The notes beneath the pieces are model-generated. The model saw only the letters and a program-made list of their open reading frames with translations, made no database searches and was not told the DNA's origin. Below are positions 1 through 6,790 of a stretch of DNA of 64,000 bases, in pieces. The stretch lies in contig NZ_CP110854.1 in NCBI RefSeq assembly GCF_027594745.1, positions 1,426,001-1,490,000 of the forward strand, in the 5' to 3' direction. The position numbers and the translations under genes are program-made. The DNA is from Saprospira grandis (lineage in GTDB: Bacteria > Bacteroidota > Bacteroidia > Chitinophagales > Saprospiraceae). Each line of letters begins with the position of its first letter. The first letter of the stretch is position 1.

Positions 1-125
1 TGCAAGCGCTGACAACAAGGCTGAAAGCCGCAGTTCGATGACCGAAGGGAATAACGGCCGAGCAGAGAGCGAGCCCCGCAGCATAGCGGCGGCCGCCCCC
101 CTATAAAGGGCGGCCGCGGGCCCCA
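1..125 (-). repeat. GC-rich four-hairpin dispersed element, copy 1 (cut by window edge)
   Basis: Read on the minus strand it begins GGGGCCCGCGGCCGCCC, continues with the linker GGGGCTCGC...GCTCGGCC and then carries the side module beginning TTCCCTTCGGTC, with stem GGCTTTCAGCC. The same ordered blocks recur at about 19 places in the window, always between genes or at gene ends. The 5' part of this copy lies outside the window. Confidence 0.8.
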
Positions 126-132
126 AAAACAG

Positions 133-636
133 TTAGTAGAGCTCTTCTTCTTCCTCTTCTTCTGTATCTGGATTATTTATATAATCAATAGCATCTTGGG
201 CCATTCGGCTATTGGGGTATTCGGACAATACGCGTTCGTAGGCGGCGCGGGCTTCTTCCCAGCGGTCTTCCTGAAAATAGCAGAGGGCATAGTTAATCAG
301 GGCCATTTCCTTATAGCTCATATTAGAGATACTGAGGATAAAGAAAGAGCGGTAATCGTCTAGCCAGGCATGCTGTTTAAAATAATCGTAGCTACAGCTA
401 AAGGCCTGTCGGGCCAGCTCATAATCTTCATTTTGCAGGGCCTTCATGCCCGAGCGATGATGATGAGGGATAATATTTTGGAGCAAAACAGAGAGGCCCA
501 AATAGAGCAGGGCGCCCAACCAAGGCGCCATATCCCAGCCCAAGCCAAAGGCTCGGAGCAAAGCAATAAAAAGGGCAAAAACGATAAGGTGAGGCCAAAT
601 GGCCATCCACTTAATTTGTCGGAGTAAAGTGAGCAT
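133..636 (-). CDS. TPR-containing membrane protein
   Basis: A 167-residue protein with two hydrophobic segments near the N terminus (about residues 10-30 and 36-55), then helical repeats that read as two or three tetratricopeptide units (NYALCYFQEDRWEEARAAYERVL is the clearest, about residues 115-137), and a tail of consecutive glutamates. It probably displays a TPR domain at the inner membrane for protein contacts. It starts 3 bp after the stop of the rhodanese gene upstream, so the two are likely co-transcribed. The partner and pathway are not evident. Confidence 0.75.
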   Translation of the reverse strand: MLTLLRQIKWMAIWPHLIVFALFIALLRAFGLGWDMAPWLGALLYLGLSVLLQNIIPHHHRSGMKALQNEDYELARQAFSCSYDYFKQHAWLDDYRSFFILSISNMSYKEMALINYALCYFQEDRWEEARAAYERVLSEYPNSRMAQDAIDYINNPDTEEEEEEELY

Positions 637-639
637 AAA

Positions 640-1062
640 TTAGATTGTCCAGTCCTTGCCCTGCGCTACCTGCCAAGCGGCAAAGCCACCTCGCAAGGCA
701 TAGAGCTGCTTAAAACCATTATTGTACATCACCTCGCAGGCTTTGGCGGCCCATTGGCCCTGCTCGCAATATACAAAATAGGGCTGGTCTAGATCTAGGC
801 CATGTAGAAATTCTACAAACTCTGGCCTTTGCTCAAAATTTACCAATACCGCATTGGGGATACTATCTCGACCCAGAGCGGCATTGCCTCTAATATCTAG
901 CAAAATGGCATTGGGGCGCTGCTCTAAGGCCTGCAACCAATCCTCAATGTCTAGATTATAAAAAGGCGGAAGCTGCTGTTTTTGTCTTTTTCCTCGAATA
1001 AAAAACAGCCAGATAAAAATGGCAGCAACGGTCAGTACCGTAGCAAAAAAAACAGGATTCAT
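640..1062 (-). CDS. Membrane-anchored rhodanese-like protein
   Basis: The 140-residue product from the ATG at 1062 starts with one transmembrane helix (residues 4-20) followed by a rhodanese domain. The active-site loop reads CEQGQW, so the sulfur-carrying cysteine is present, but the usual arginine-containing loop (CRSGxR) is altered. The open frame extends upstream to 1149, but that adds a stretch lacking signal or domain character and running over a palindrome, so the internal ATG is preferred. It is followed within 3 bp by the TPR membrane protein. Likely role: sulfur or redox handling at the membrane; substrate unknown. Confidence 0.8.
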   Translation of the reverse strand: MNPVFFATVLTVAAIFIWLFFIRGKRQKQQLPPFYNLDIEDWLQALEQRPNAILLDIRGNAALGRDSIPNAVLVNFEQRPEFVEFLHGLDLDQPYFVYCEQGQWAAKACEVMYNNGFKQLYALRGGFAAWQVAQGKDWTI

Positions 1063-1112
1063 AATAAAAGTTATTCTTCTTTTGCTCTTTAGCGCTGCAT
1101 TTAGGAGGGGGA

Positions 1113-1136
1113 GACCCGGCAGCGGCCAGCCCAAAA
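1113..1136. repeat. Palindrome between rhodanese genes
   Basis: GCGGCCAGCC and GGCTGGCCGC flank a short A/T loop, giving a 10-bp stem. No T-run follows on either strand, so it is not a classical intrinsic terminator. It resembles a single stem of the GC-rich dispersed elements. Confidence 0.55.
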
Positions 1137-1182
1137 TGGCTGGCCGCAAAGCTGAGTCTATGGCTTAAGTAGAAAAAGTAAA

Positions 1183-1506
1183 TTATACTTTGGCTACTTC
1201 CCAAGCCATCATACCTCCGTCCAAATTCGTGACTTTGGCATAGCCATTTTGGGCCAAAAATGCGCAGGCACTAGCTGAACGACGGCCAGAGCGGCAGTAA
1301 ATGTAATAAGATTTGTTGGCGTCCAATTTAAGGACCTCCTGTTGGAAATTGTCGTCGAAGAAGTTGAGCTCAATCGCTCCCTCAATCTTACCTTCGGCAA
1401 TCTCATCGGGAGTGCGTACGTCTAGTACAACAGCGTTTTCATCGGCTTCAAAGGCTGCCTTAAATTCGGCAGGACCTAGATTAGGAAAGCTCATAGTTTC
1501 TATCAT
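1183..1506 (-). CDS. Rhodanese-like sulfurtransferase, single domain
   Basis: A 107-residue cytosolic protein consisting of one rhodanese domain. The catalytic loop CRSGRRS is complete with cysteine and arginines, and the early LDVRTPDE motif is typical. A second in-frame ATG at 1494 (MSFPNL) is equally possible as start. It lies 120 bp upstream of the membrane-anchored rhodanese, so the pair may act on the same sulfur pool. Expected reaction: transfer of sulfane sulfur through a cysteine persulfide; physiological acceptor unknown. Confidence 0.85.
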   Translation of the reverse strand: MIETMSFPNLGPAEFKAAFEADENAVVLDVRTPDEIAEGKIEGAIELNFFDDNFQQEVLKLDANKSYYIYCRSGRRSASACAFLAQNGYAKVTNLDGGMMAWEVAKV

Positions 1507-1596
1507 TTAGCAGTTAAAAGAATGTCCACAAGATAGGGCTTTCCCGCTAACTACAATGTGACTTTGTTCCTATAACGCTTTTTTGCCCAAGAGGTT

Positions 1597-2445
1597 TTAT
1601 TGTAGGAGGTTCCGCTCTTCGGCCTCTTGCAAGGCAGAATGCAAAATAACGGGCTCCGACTTCTTGTCCATCCGCAAAACTAACATCTGTACTAGGGTAG
1701 AAAAGGCAATGGCAAAGTACAAATAGCCCTTAGGTATTGCCTCAATATGGAAGTCTCCAATTGCCGCATGGGCCAAATGTCCACCCTCTGCAATCAACAT
1801 AAAAGAAATGAGGAGCAAAAAGGATAGCGCCAGCATCTGAATCGATGGGTGCTTATTGATATAGCGACCAATTGGGCCAGCAAAGGCAATCATAATCAGT
1901 ACCGAAAAGATAACCCCCAAAATCATGACCGGCAAGGCGTTCAAATCGCTCTGTGTCAGGTCTTGGGTCAGGCCAATAGCCGTTAGAATAGAGTCTACCG
2001 AAAAGACCATGTTGATAATGGTAATCTGTATAATGACATCCATCAGCTTGGCTCCCGTTCCATCGTTGTTATCGGGGTTGTGCCCCTCCAATTTATGATG
2101 AATCTCCTTAATGGTTTTGTAGAGCAAAAATACCCCTCCCAAAATTAAGACAATCGCCTGCCCATTGGGCTGTGCATGAAAACTCAAAATGTGGAGGTCT
2201 CCCCAGCTAGCCGTGAGGTACTGCAACATAATAGAGATACCAAACAAAAGAATCACCCGAAGCACCATCGCCAACAATAAGCCGATATTGCGCGCCTTGG
2301 GCTGCTCTTCCTTAGAAAGCTTGTTGGCCACAATCGAGATAAAGACAATATTATCAATCCCCAAAATAACCTCCATAAAGGTCAAGGTCAATAGGGCTGT
2401 CCAGGCCTGTGGCGAGGCAATCAGTTCCGCTAATCCTTCAAACAT
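1597..2445 (-). CDS. TerC-family integral membrane protein
   Basis: A 282-residue polytopic protein with about seven hydrophobic segments. The N-terminal run MEVILGIDNIVFISI and the later FSVDSILTAIG are the paired acidic motifs (GIDN, SVDS) of TerC/Alx-type proteins. Family members are linked to metal (manganese) export and tellurite resistance, and the paired aspartates are thought to sit in the membrane. It begins 3 bp after the stop of the MscS-like gene, so the two form an operon. Metal specificity cannot be read from the sequence. Confidence 0.9.
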   Translation of the reverse strand: MFEGLAELIASPQAWTALLTLTFMEVILGIDNIVFISIVANKLSKEEQPKARNIGLLLAMVLRVILLFGISIMLQYLTASWGDLHILSFHAQPNGQAIVLILGGVFLLYKTIKEIHHKLEGHNPDNNDGTGAKLMDVIIQITIINMVFSVDSILTAIGLTQDLTQSDLNALPVMILGVIFSVLIMIAFAGPIGRYINKHPSIQMLALSFLLLISFMLIAEGGHLAHAAIGDFHIEAIPKGYLYFAIAFSTLVQMLVLRMDKKSEPVILHSALQEAEERNLLQ

Positions 2446-2448
2446 AAT

Positions 2449-4086
2449 TTATTGGTCCGTTTTCATCTTGCTAATAAATTCATCCAATCGAGCTTGGGCG
2501 GCTTTCAATTCTTCCTCATAAGAAGGCACTACCGTCCCCTGCCCAGGCATCGTTTCTACATAAACAGAGGTAGATGGGAAGGCAATCTGTACCCCCAGGG
2601 CCTCTGCTAGCCGCAAGATAGCAAAAATAAGCTCTTCTTTCCAAGCTAATTCCTGCGCCCAATCATTCGTCTTGAAGTAGACCATAAAGAGCACATCCAA
2701 GGAAGAGGCCCCCATGTTATTCAAGTGAATATAGACGTTTTCTTTGTCGGTATGCGGATGCACTTCATGCAGTCTTCTCAAGCCCTGAATAAAGGTTTCT
2801 ATTAGGGCTGGCGGCGTATGATAGGCCAAGCCAATTGTAGTATTAAAACGACGCATCTCCCGCTCGCCAAGGTTGTTAATGGTCTCATTCATGAGGTTGC
2901 CATTGGGCACCGAAATAACCGAGGTGTCCATGGTCTTAATTCTCGTCGACCGAAAACCAATGTCTGTGACGGTCCCCGTTACCGAGCCCACACTCACAAA
3001 GTCCCCGATCTGAAAGGGCCGATCGGCATAAATCATCATAGACCCCAAGAGGTTGCGCAGGGCTTCTTGGGCCGCCAAGGCCACGGCCAAACCACCCAGT
3101 GAAAGTCCCGCCAATAGAGCCGTTACATTCACACCACAAACACTGAGGGCATGAATAAAGGCCGCCGCAATAATCAAGGCATTGACGATCCGTATAAAGA
3201 TGGGCAGCAAGTACTCATCGGTGGTGGTTTTGGTCTGGCTGGTCAACCACTCCAAATAAGATCGGAAAAAAGCCAAACTACGCATGGCCAAAACTGCCAC
3301 CAAAACGGTGTTCGTTAGCTTGAGCAATAAGAGCAGATAAAAGCTCAAGCCAATGGGCAATTGCAATACGGGCACAAAGGTATAGACAATATAAAGGACC
3401 AAAAGGTAGCTCAAGACCTTGGCCATCCGAATGACTTGCTTCTCATCAAAATGCCCCTTGCCCAAACGACTGTTGGCCAAAAAGTGTATGGTCCAGCTAA
3501 ATAACCTAGAGATAAAGGCATGTAGAATAAAACTTAGGGCAATCAAAATTAACATCCCCAAATATTGCCAACTGGCCAAGCCCATAAACCGCTGCTGCCC
3601 CAATTGGGGCAATAAGCCCAACAATAAATCACTCCCAAAGGGGTAAACTTGCTTGTGCAGTTGCGGAATCGCCCGCTCTGTCTCTCTCGAATAATGCCAT
3701 TTACCCGATATTTTATTGCGCTCCAAGTATACTTCAGGTAGCTCTTGCGGATAGGGAATATAGACGTTTTTCTGCCCCACAGAATCCTTATACATGGGGT
3801 CTTCTGGTATCCGACTCAAAGAGACCCGCAGGCCTTTTCCATCCCAAATTTGCTTGAGCTTTAAGGCCAAATCTTGGCCCGCCTCGCCCCGCTTATAAAA
3901 GGGCCTAGCCGCCATGCTGGCATCATAATGCTCGGCCTGCAAGTAGTATAAATGGGTATAAATGGCATCATAGGGCGTCAGCAAATTGGCCGCTGGCTTC
4001 TCCGAGGGGTCCCCCTCCTGCCCCCAAGCCAATACAGGCAGCAAAAGAATAAGTACTAAATATAACCGCTTGTTGATGAAGCGCAT
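2449..4086 (-). CDS. MscS-family mechanosensitive ion channel
   Basis: The 545-residue protein has a signal peptide (VLILLLPVLAWG, residues 11-22), a periplasmic region to about residue 170, several transmembrane helices, and a typical MscS core. The pore-lining helix is seen in LLAGLSLGGLAVALAAQEALRNLLGS, followed by the beta domain (DRPFQIGDFV...GTVTDIGFRSTRI) and a short cytoplasmic tail. It should open on membrane tension and release solutes during osmotic downshock. terC follows in the same transcript. A -7-like element lies at 4122-4129. Confidence 0.9.
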   Translation of the reverse strand: MRFINKRLYLVLILLLPVLAWGQEGDPSEKPAANLLTPYDAIYTHLYYLQAEHYDASMAARPFYKRGEAGQDLALKLKQIWDGKGLRVSLSRIPEDPMYKDSVGQKNVYIPYPQELPEVYLERNKISGKWHYSRETERAIPQLHKQVYPFGSDLLLGLLPQLGQQRFMGLASWQYLGMLILIALSFILHAFISRLFSWTIHFLANSRLGKGHFDEKQVIRMAKVLSYLLVLYIVYTFVPVLQLPIGLSFYLLLLLKLTNTVLVAVLAMRSLAFFRSYLEWLTSQTKTTTDEYLLPIFIRIVNALIIAAAFIHALSVCGVNVTALLAGLSLGGLAVALAAQEALRNLLGSMMIYADRPFQIGDFVSVGSVTGTVTDIGFRSTRIKTMDTSVISVPNGNLMNETINNLGEREMRRFNTTIGLAYHTPPALIETFIQGLRRLHEVHPHTDKENVYIHLNNMGASSLDVLFMVYFKTNDWAQELAWKEELIFAILRLAEALGVQIAFPSTSVYVETMPGQGTVVPSYEEELKAAQARLDEFISKMKTDQ

Positions 4087-4121
4087 AAGTGTTTTTGTTT
4101 TATGTTTTTTTTATTCGAGCA

Positions 4122-4129
4122 CAAAGTTA
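4122..4129 (-). promoter_or_regulatory. Putative -7 element for the mscS-like/terC transcript
   Basis: Minus-strand TAACTTTG matches the Bacteroidota -7 form TAnnTTTG. At 19 bp upstream there is TTT rather than TTG, so the -33 element is weak. The predicted start of transcription is about 30 bp upstream of the ATG at 4086. Confidence 0.4.
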
Positions 4130-4185
4130 AGTTTTCTTCAGCGCTTAGAAAAGCTTCTATTCTTAAGTTTATGTTTATGTTTTTT

Positions 4186-4338
4186 GGGGCCTGCCGCCTT
4201 CGGCGGCCGGGCTGTGCACTGGCTCGCAAGTCTGCTCGGCCCTGCGGGGCTTTCGCTGCGCTTCAGCCCCTGGGTCTGCGGCTGCGCCGCCCCAGTTACC
4301 ATCCCTAGGCCTGCGGCCCCTTCGGGGCCTGTAGGACC
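4186..4338 (+). repeat. GC-rich four-hairpin dispersed element, copy 2
   Basis: Begins GGGGCCT after a T-run and shows, in order, hairpins GCCGCCTTCGGCGGC, GGGGCT...AGCCCC, GCGGCTGCGCCGC and GGCCCCTTCGGGGCC, separated by the conserved linkers GGCTCGCAAGTCTGCTCGGC, GGGTCT and CCATCCCTAGGCC. No credible coding sequence. Confidence 0.85.
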
Positions 4339-4347
4339 CAATAAGGA

Positions 4348-4378
4348 AAGGTCCAAAACTTAGGTTTTGGGCCTTTTT
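4348..4378 (+). terminator. Intrinsic terminator-like hairpin after element copy 2
   Basis: AAGGTCCAAAAC and GTTTTGGGCCTT pair fully (one G-U) around a TTAG loop and run into TTTTT. No plus-strand gene lies upstream, only the dispersed element, so it would end a transcript of the repeat itself or read-through from elsewhere. Confidence 0.6.
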
Positions 4379-4386
4379 CTGTTTTG

Positions 4387-5024
4387 CAGGAGTACTTTTA
4401 GCCATCGAGAGGGGTTCAGCTACCCATCGGGAGGGGTACACATACCCCTCTGGAGGACTTTAGCTAGCCATAAGGAGGATTTCACATACCCATCGAGAGG
4501 GGTACAGCTAGCCGTCGAGAGGGGTACAGCTAGCCGTCGAGAGGGGTACACTTACCCGTCTAGAGGGGTTCCTATACCCATCAGGAGGGGTACAGCTACC
4601 CATCGAGAGGGGGGCAGCTAGCCCTCCATAGGGCTACTCCTAATCATCAGGAGCATTTCTGGACCTCCGAGCGAGGACCTCTCCTAGTCCTCTATAGGGC
4701 TGCTGTACATTATCTTGAGGGCTAGCGCTAATCCTCCAGAGCAGTCTTCCTAGTTATCAGGACCATTCTTTTACCTAAAGAGGAGGACTTAGGCTAGTCA
4801 TCGGCAGGACTTGTACTGCTCCAAAGGAGGACCTATAGAGGTCCTCTAGAGCAACTAGGCCTATAGTATAGAGGACTTAAGTAAGTCCAAAAGAGGAGCT
4901 ACAGAAGCCCTATCAAGGACCTCCCCTAGCCCAAGCGAGGACTTACTCAAATCCTCTTGATAACCTATACAACCCCAAGAGAGGAGCTCACTAAGTCCTA
5001 CCGAGGGGGTTCAGTACTCCTCGC
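4387..5024. repeat. Array of 29 tandem 22-bp dyad units
   Basis: Units start at 4387 and every 22 bp thereafter up to 5003, with no insertion or deletion over 29 units although the sequences have diverged. Each unit has the form GAGG-R-S-T-W, four free bases, W-A-S-Y-C-M-T-C, then two spacer bases: an 8-bp inverted repeat around a 4-base centre. Some are near-perfect palindromes (4431: GAGGGGTA/TACCCCTC; 4827: GAGGACC/GGTCCTC). Units 6 and 7 are identical; later units use GAGGACTT in place of GAGGGGTA. The 22-bp period is not a multiple of three, and stops interrupt every frame across the array, so it is not coding. It resembles a row of protein-binding sites on one DNA face (inference). Confidence 0.9.
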
Positions 5025-5062
5025 CCTTATTTCAGCTAAAAGATGGGGGTATTTGCTATTAT

Positions 5063-5086
5063 CGCCTAGGGGCTTGTCCCTAGGCG
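5063..5086. repeat. Perfect 9-bp inverted repeat beyond the 22-bp array
   Basis: CGCCTAGGG and CCCTAGGCG pair perfectly around a six-base loop. It lies 38 bp beyond the last clear array unit and is not followed by a T-run. It may be a boundary element of the array or a separate operator. Confidence 0.6.
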
Positions 5087-5140
5087 CAGAAAGGGGAAAC
5101 ACAAAACATTGAACAGTCTCCCTTCTTCCTAATTGGCATA

Positions 5141-5148
5141 TATATTTG
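5141..5148 (+). promoter_or_regulatory. Putative -7 element for the 5218 gene
   Basis: TATATTTG fits TAnnTTTG and lies 70 bp before the ATG at 5218. No TTG at the proper distance upstream was seen, so support is partial. Confidence 0.35.
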
Positions 5149-5217
5149 CTAGCTGCAGTGGGAACTAATCAGCCAAGAGCAGCATTCTAGCTCTCCGAAT
5201 GAGTAAACCAAAGAATA

Positions 5218-5559
5218 ATGGAAACAAGTGTAATTTTAATCTTCTCTATTCTAGAGGAGTTTTCAGAAAGACAAAAAGAGGTCTCTGCTTTTAAGCTCTA
5301 TACCGGTCGTAATATAGATTTAGTTTGTATTCATGCACAGGATGATCCTAATATTGATGATACTTGGTATGGCGGGTCTAAATATATGTCTCAACATATT
5401 TTAATGGGTGCCTATAAATCTCTAGAGATTGATAAATTCATTGCTCATCTAAAGACTGAGGTAAATTGGGAAGAGCCCGAGGAGGTCCAGCTACTAGTTT
5501 ATGATAATAGAACTGGAGATGAAATTTATAGACTCATCAATATCTTTGAGGCCAAATAG
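5218..5559 (+). CDS. Unrecognised 113-residue protein
   Basis: Not recognised. A short acidic, apparently cytosolic protein with no signal peptide or metal-binding motif; it contains several aromatic residues and the run YDNRTGDEIYRLINIFE at its end. Codon use is more AT-rich than in the flanking housekeeping genes, which hints at a different history. A strong intrinsic terminator follows directly (5574-5605). It sits between the 22-bp array and a second unrecognised gene. Small size and isolation would fit an orphan immunity-type or accessory protein, but nothing in the sequence proves that. Confidence 0.6.
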   Translation: METSVILIFSILEEFSERQKEVSAFKLYTGRNIDLVCIHAQDDPNIDDTWYGGSKYMSQHILMGAYKSLEIDKFIAHLKTEVNWEEPEEVQLLVYDNRTGDEIYRLINIFEAK

Positions 5560-5573
5560 ATGTAGTACACTCG

Positions 5574-5605
5574 GCGGCAGTTGACTTAATTGGCTGCCGC
5601 TTTTT
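5574..5605 (+). terminator. Intrinsic terminator after the 113-residue gene
   Basis: GCGGCAG pairs with CTGCCGC across a 13-base loop and is followed by TTTTT. It separates the two unrecognised genes. A TTG start for the next gene would fall inside this hairpin, which argues for the ATG at 5623 instead. Confidence 0.75.
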
Positions 5606-5622
5606 GCAGAGACCAACTGATT

Positions 5623-6222
5623 ATGCTAGTAAAATGTAAAATTAACTCCCAAAAACAATTAGCCCAATCATCTTCTAGTGCTTGGATTAAAAAGCACTTT
5701 AAGGACCTTTACCCCTATGGGATTGACTTGGAGTTACATCATAATTATGTGGTGCATGCGATACAGTATTACCAGATTCCCTTTGTATACATTTATACTA
5801 GTTATGTCAATTTCCCAAGACCTTATCCCCTAGAATTTTTTGAAGTGGTTGATGCTCGGCTCTCTAAATACTTTTGTTTTGGAGAGATTCAGGGTTGTCC
5901 TATTAGTAGTAGCTTAGACCCCTTCATTAGTTTTAAGGAGTGGGCCGAGAATCCAGATTTCTTCAGTGATCTTGTTGAGGGAGAAGACTACACCAAAGTA
6001 GCCCAAAACTATAAGGAGAAACTAGAGGTAGAATTTTTCAATCCCAACCTCAATATTAGTGAAGAGTCAGCTATCATCTTAGATCCCAAGATGAGCTGGT
6101 TATTTTGTCCCGCTTGTACAGAAAGTTGGGAGGTCCAGACAGCTGATGAGATGACGGTTTGTCCCAGTTGTGAGCTGTATTATCATAATCCCTTTATAAA
6201 AAATGCTGGGGAGGAGTCATAA
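5623..6222 (+). CDS. Unrecognised protein with C-terminal zinc ribbon
   Basis: Not recognised as a family. From the ATG at 5623 the product is 199 residues: an aromatic-rich N-terminal domain (many Tyr/Phe, for example YYQIPFVYIYTSY) and a C-terminal CPAC...CPSC pair spaced 20 residues apart, which forms a plausible four-cysteine zinc ribbon. A TTG start at 5590 is excluded because it lies inside the preceding terminator. AT-rich codon use matches its neighbour at 5218. A cargo-sensing or immunity-type role is possible but unsupported. Confidence 0.65.
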   Translation: MLVKCKINSQKQLAQSSSSAWIKKHFKDLYPYGIDLELHHNYVVHAIQYYQIPFVYIYTSYVNFPRPYPLEFFEVVDARLSKYFCFGEIQGCPISSSLDPFISFKEWAENPDFFSDLVEGEDYTKVAQNYKEKLEVEFFNPNLNISEESAIILDPKMSWLFCPACTESWEVQTADEMTVCPSCELYYHNPFIKNAGEES

Positions 6223-6282
6223 TGCTCTTCCTAATGAGAAGCATAAAAGCCGTTAAACAAACTAGCCAACAACCTTTTATGC

Positions 6283-6335
6283 CATGGGCTGAAGCCCATG
6301 ATTGCGGGTCTATGCAAACTGGCGGGCTAAAGCCC
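6283..6335. repeat. Two short palindromes
   Basis: CATGGGC-TGAA-GCCCATG (6283-6300) and GGGCTAAAGCCC (6324-6335). Both share a GGGCT(G/A)AAGCCC core and lead into the terminator at 6352. Confidence 0.7.
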
Positions 6336-6351
6336 TTGCTTGCTATAAATG

Positions 6352-6392
6352 ATATGGGCCTATGGTTGAAACCATAGGCCCATATTTTTTTT
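6352..6392 (+). terminator. Strong intrinsic terminator
   Basis: A stem of up to 16 bp (ATATGGGCCTATGGTT with its complement) and almost no loop is followed by eight T residues. It lies 130 bp after the zinc-ribbon gene and ends that transcript. The apex GGTTGAAACC matches hairpin 1 of the three-hairpin elements. Confidence 0.85.
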
Positions 6393-6417
6393 GCAGCTGG
6401 CCAAGCTAGTTCATTTT

Positions 6418-6489
6418 ATGAGGGTTTTAACCCTCATTCATCAATCATTGCGGAGCAATACCATGCTTGCTGTAGGTTTCAACCTACAG
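6418..6489 (-). repeat. Three-hairpin composite element, copy A
   Basis: On the minus strand: CTGTAGGTTGAAACCTACAG, then ATTGC-TCC-GCAAT, then ATGAGGGTTAAAACCCTCAT. The same three hairpins in the same order occur at 31036-31105 and 35855-35928. Stems 1 and 2 differ from the other copies by paired changes. Confidence 0.85.
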
Positions 6490-6647
6490 TAAAAAGGGCC
6501 AAAGGCCCGTCGGCAAAGGCCAAATGAAAGCCCTGCCACTTCTATCCTTTGCTTTAATTTCTTGCTATTCTGCGTTATTTTTCTCAGCCATAGCTACGGC
6601 TATGCCTTTAAAAAATGCCTTGACTAGCCTGAAATTTTTATCAAAGG

Positions 6648-6785
6648 ATGGCCGAAGCGCAGAACTTCCATTCGGCCTAGGGGCCTGAAAGGGTGGCCGC
6701 AGGCCAGACCGAAGCGCGCAGCGCTGAAGGGCCGAGCAGACCTGCGAGCCCTGCAAGGGCCCGGCCGCCGAAGGCGGCAGGCCCC
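6648..6785 (-). repeat. GC-rich four-hairpin dispersed element, copy 3
   Basis: Minus-strand order GGGGCCTGCCGCCTTCGGCGGC, linker GGGCTCGCAGGTCTGCTCGG, hairpin AGCGCTGCGCGCT, then GGTCTGGCC and TGCGGCCA. The end adjoins the stop of the glycosyltransferase gene at 6791. The distal part is degenerate. Confidence 0.8.
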
Positions 6786-6790
6786 AAATC

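Noticed and set aside
4138..4441. Minus-strand frames over element copy 2
   Set aside because: Two overlapping frames, both repeat translations with unnatural composition rich in Pro, Gly, Ala and Arg.
4367..4621. Open reading frame with a 22-residue repeat
   Set aside because: It is a translation of three 22-bp units per 22 codons; the array continues long after its stop and keeps its period without regard to frame.
4387..5024. Replication origin iterons
   Set aside because: No DnaA-box cluster, AT-rich unwinding region or replication gene adjoins the array, so an origin role is not supported beyond the repeat length.
5590..5622. TTG start for the zinc-ribbon gene
   Set aside because: The TTG lies inside the terminator hairpin of the preceding gene; the ATG at 5623 is more plausible.
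6565..6756. Minus-strand 63-residue frame
   Set aside because: It spans element copy 3 and has no coding character.
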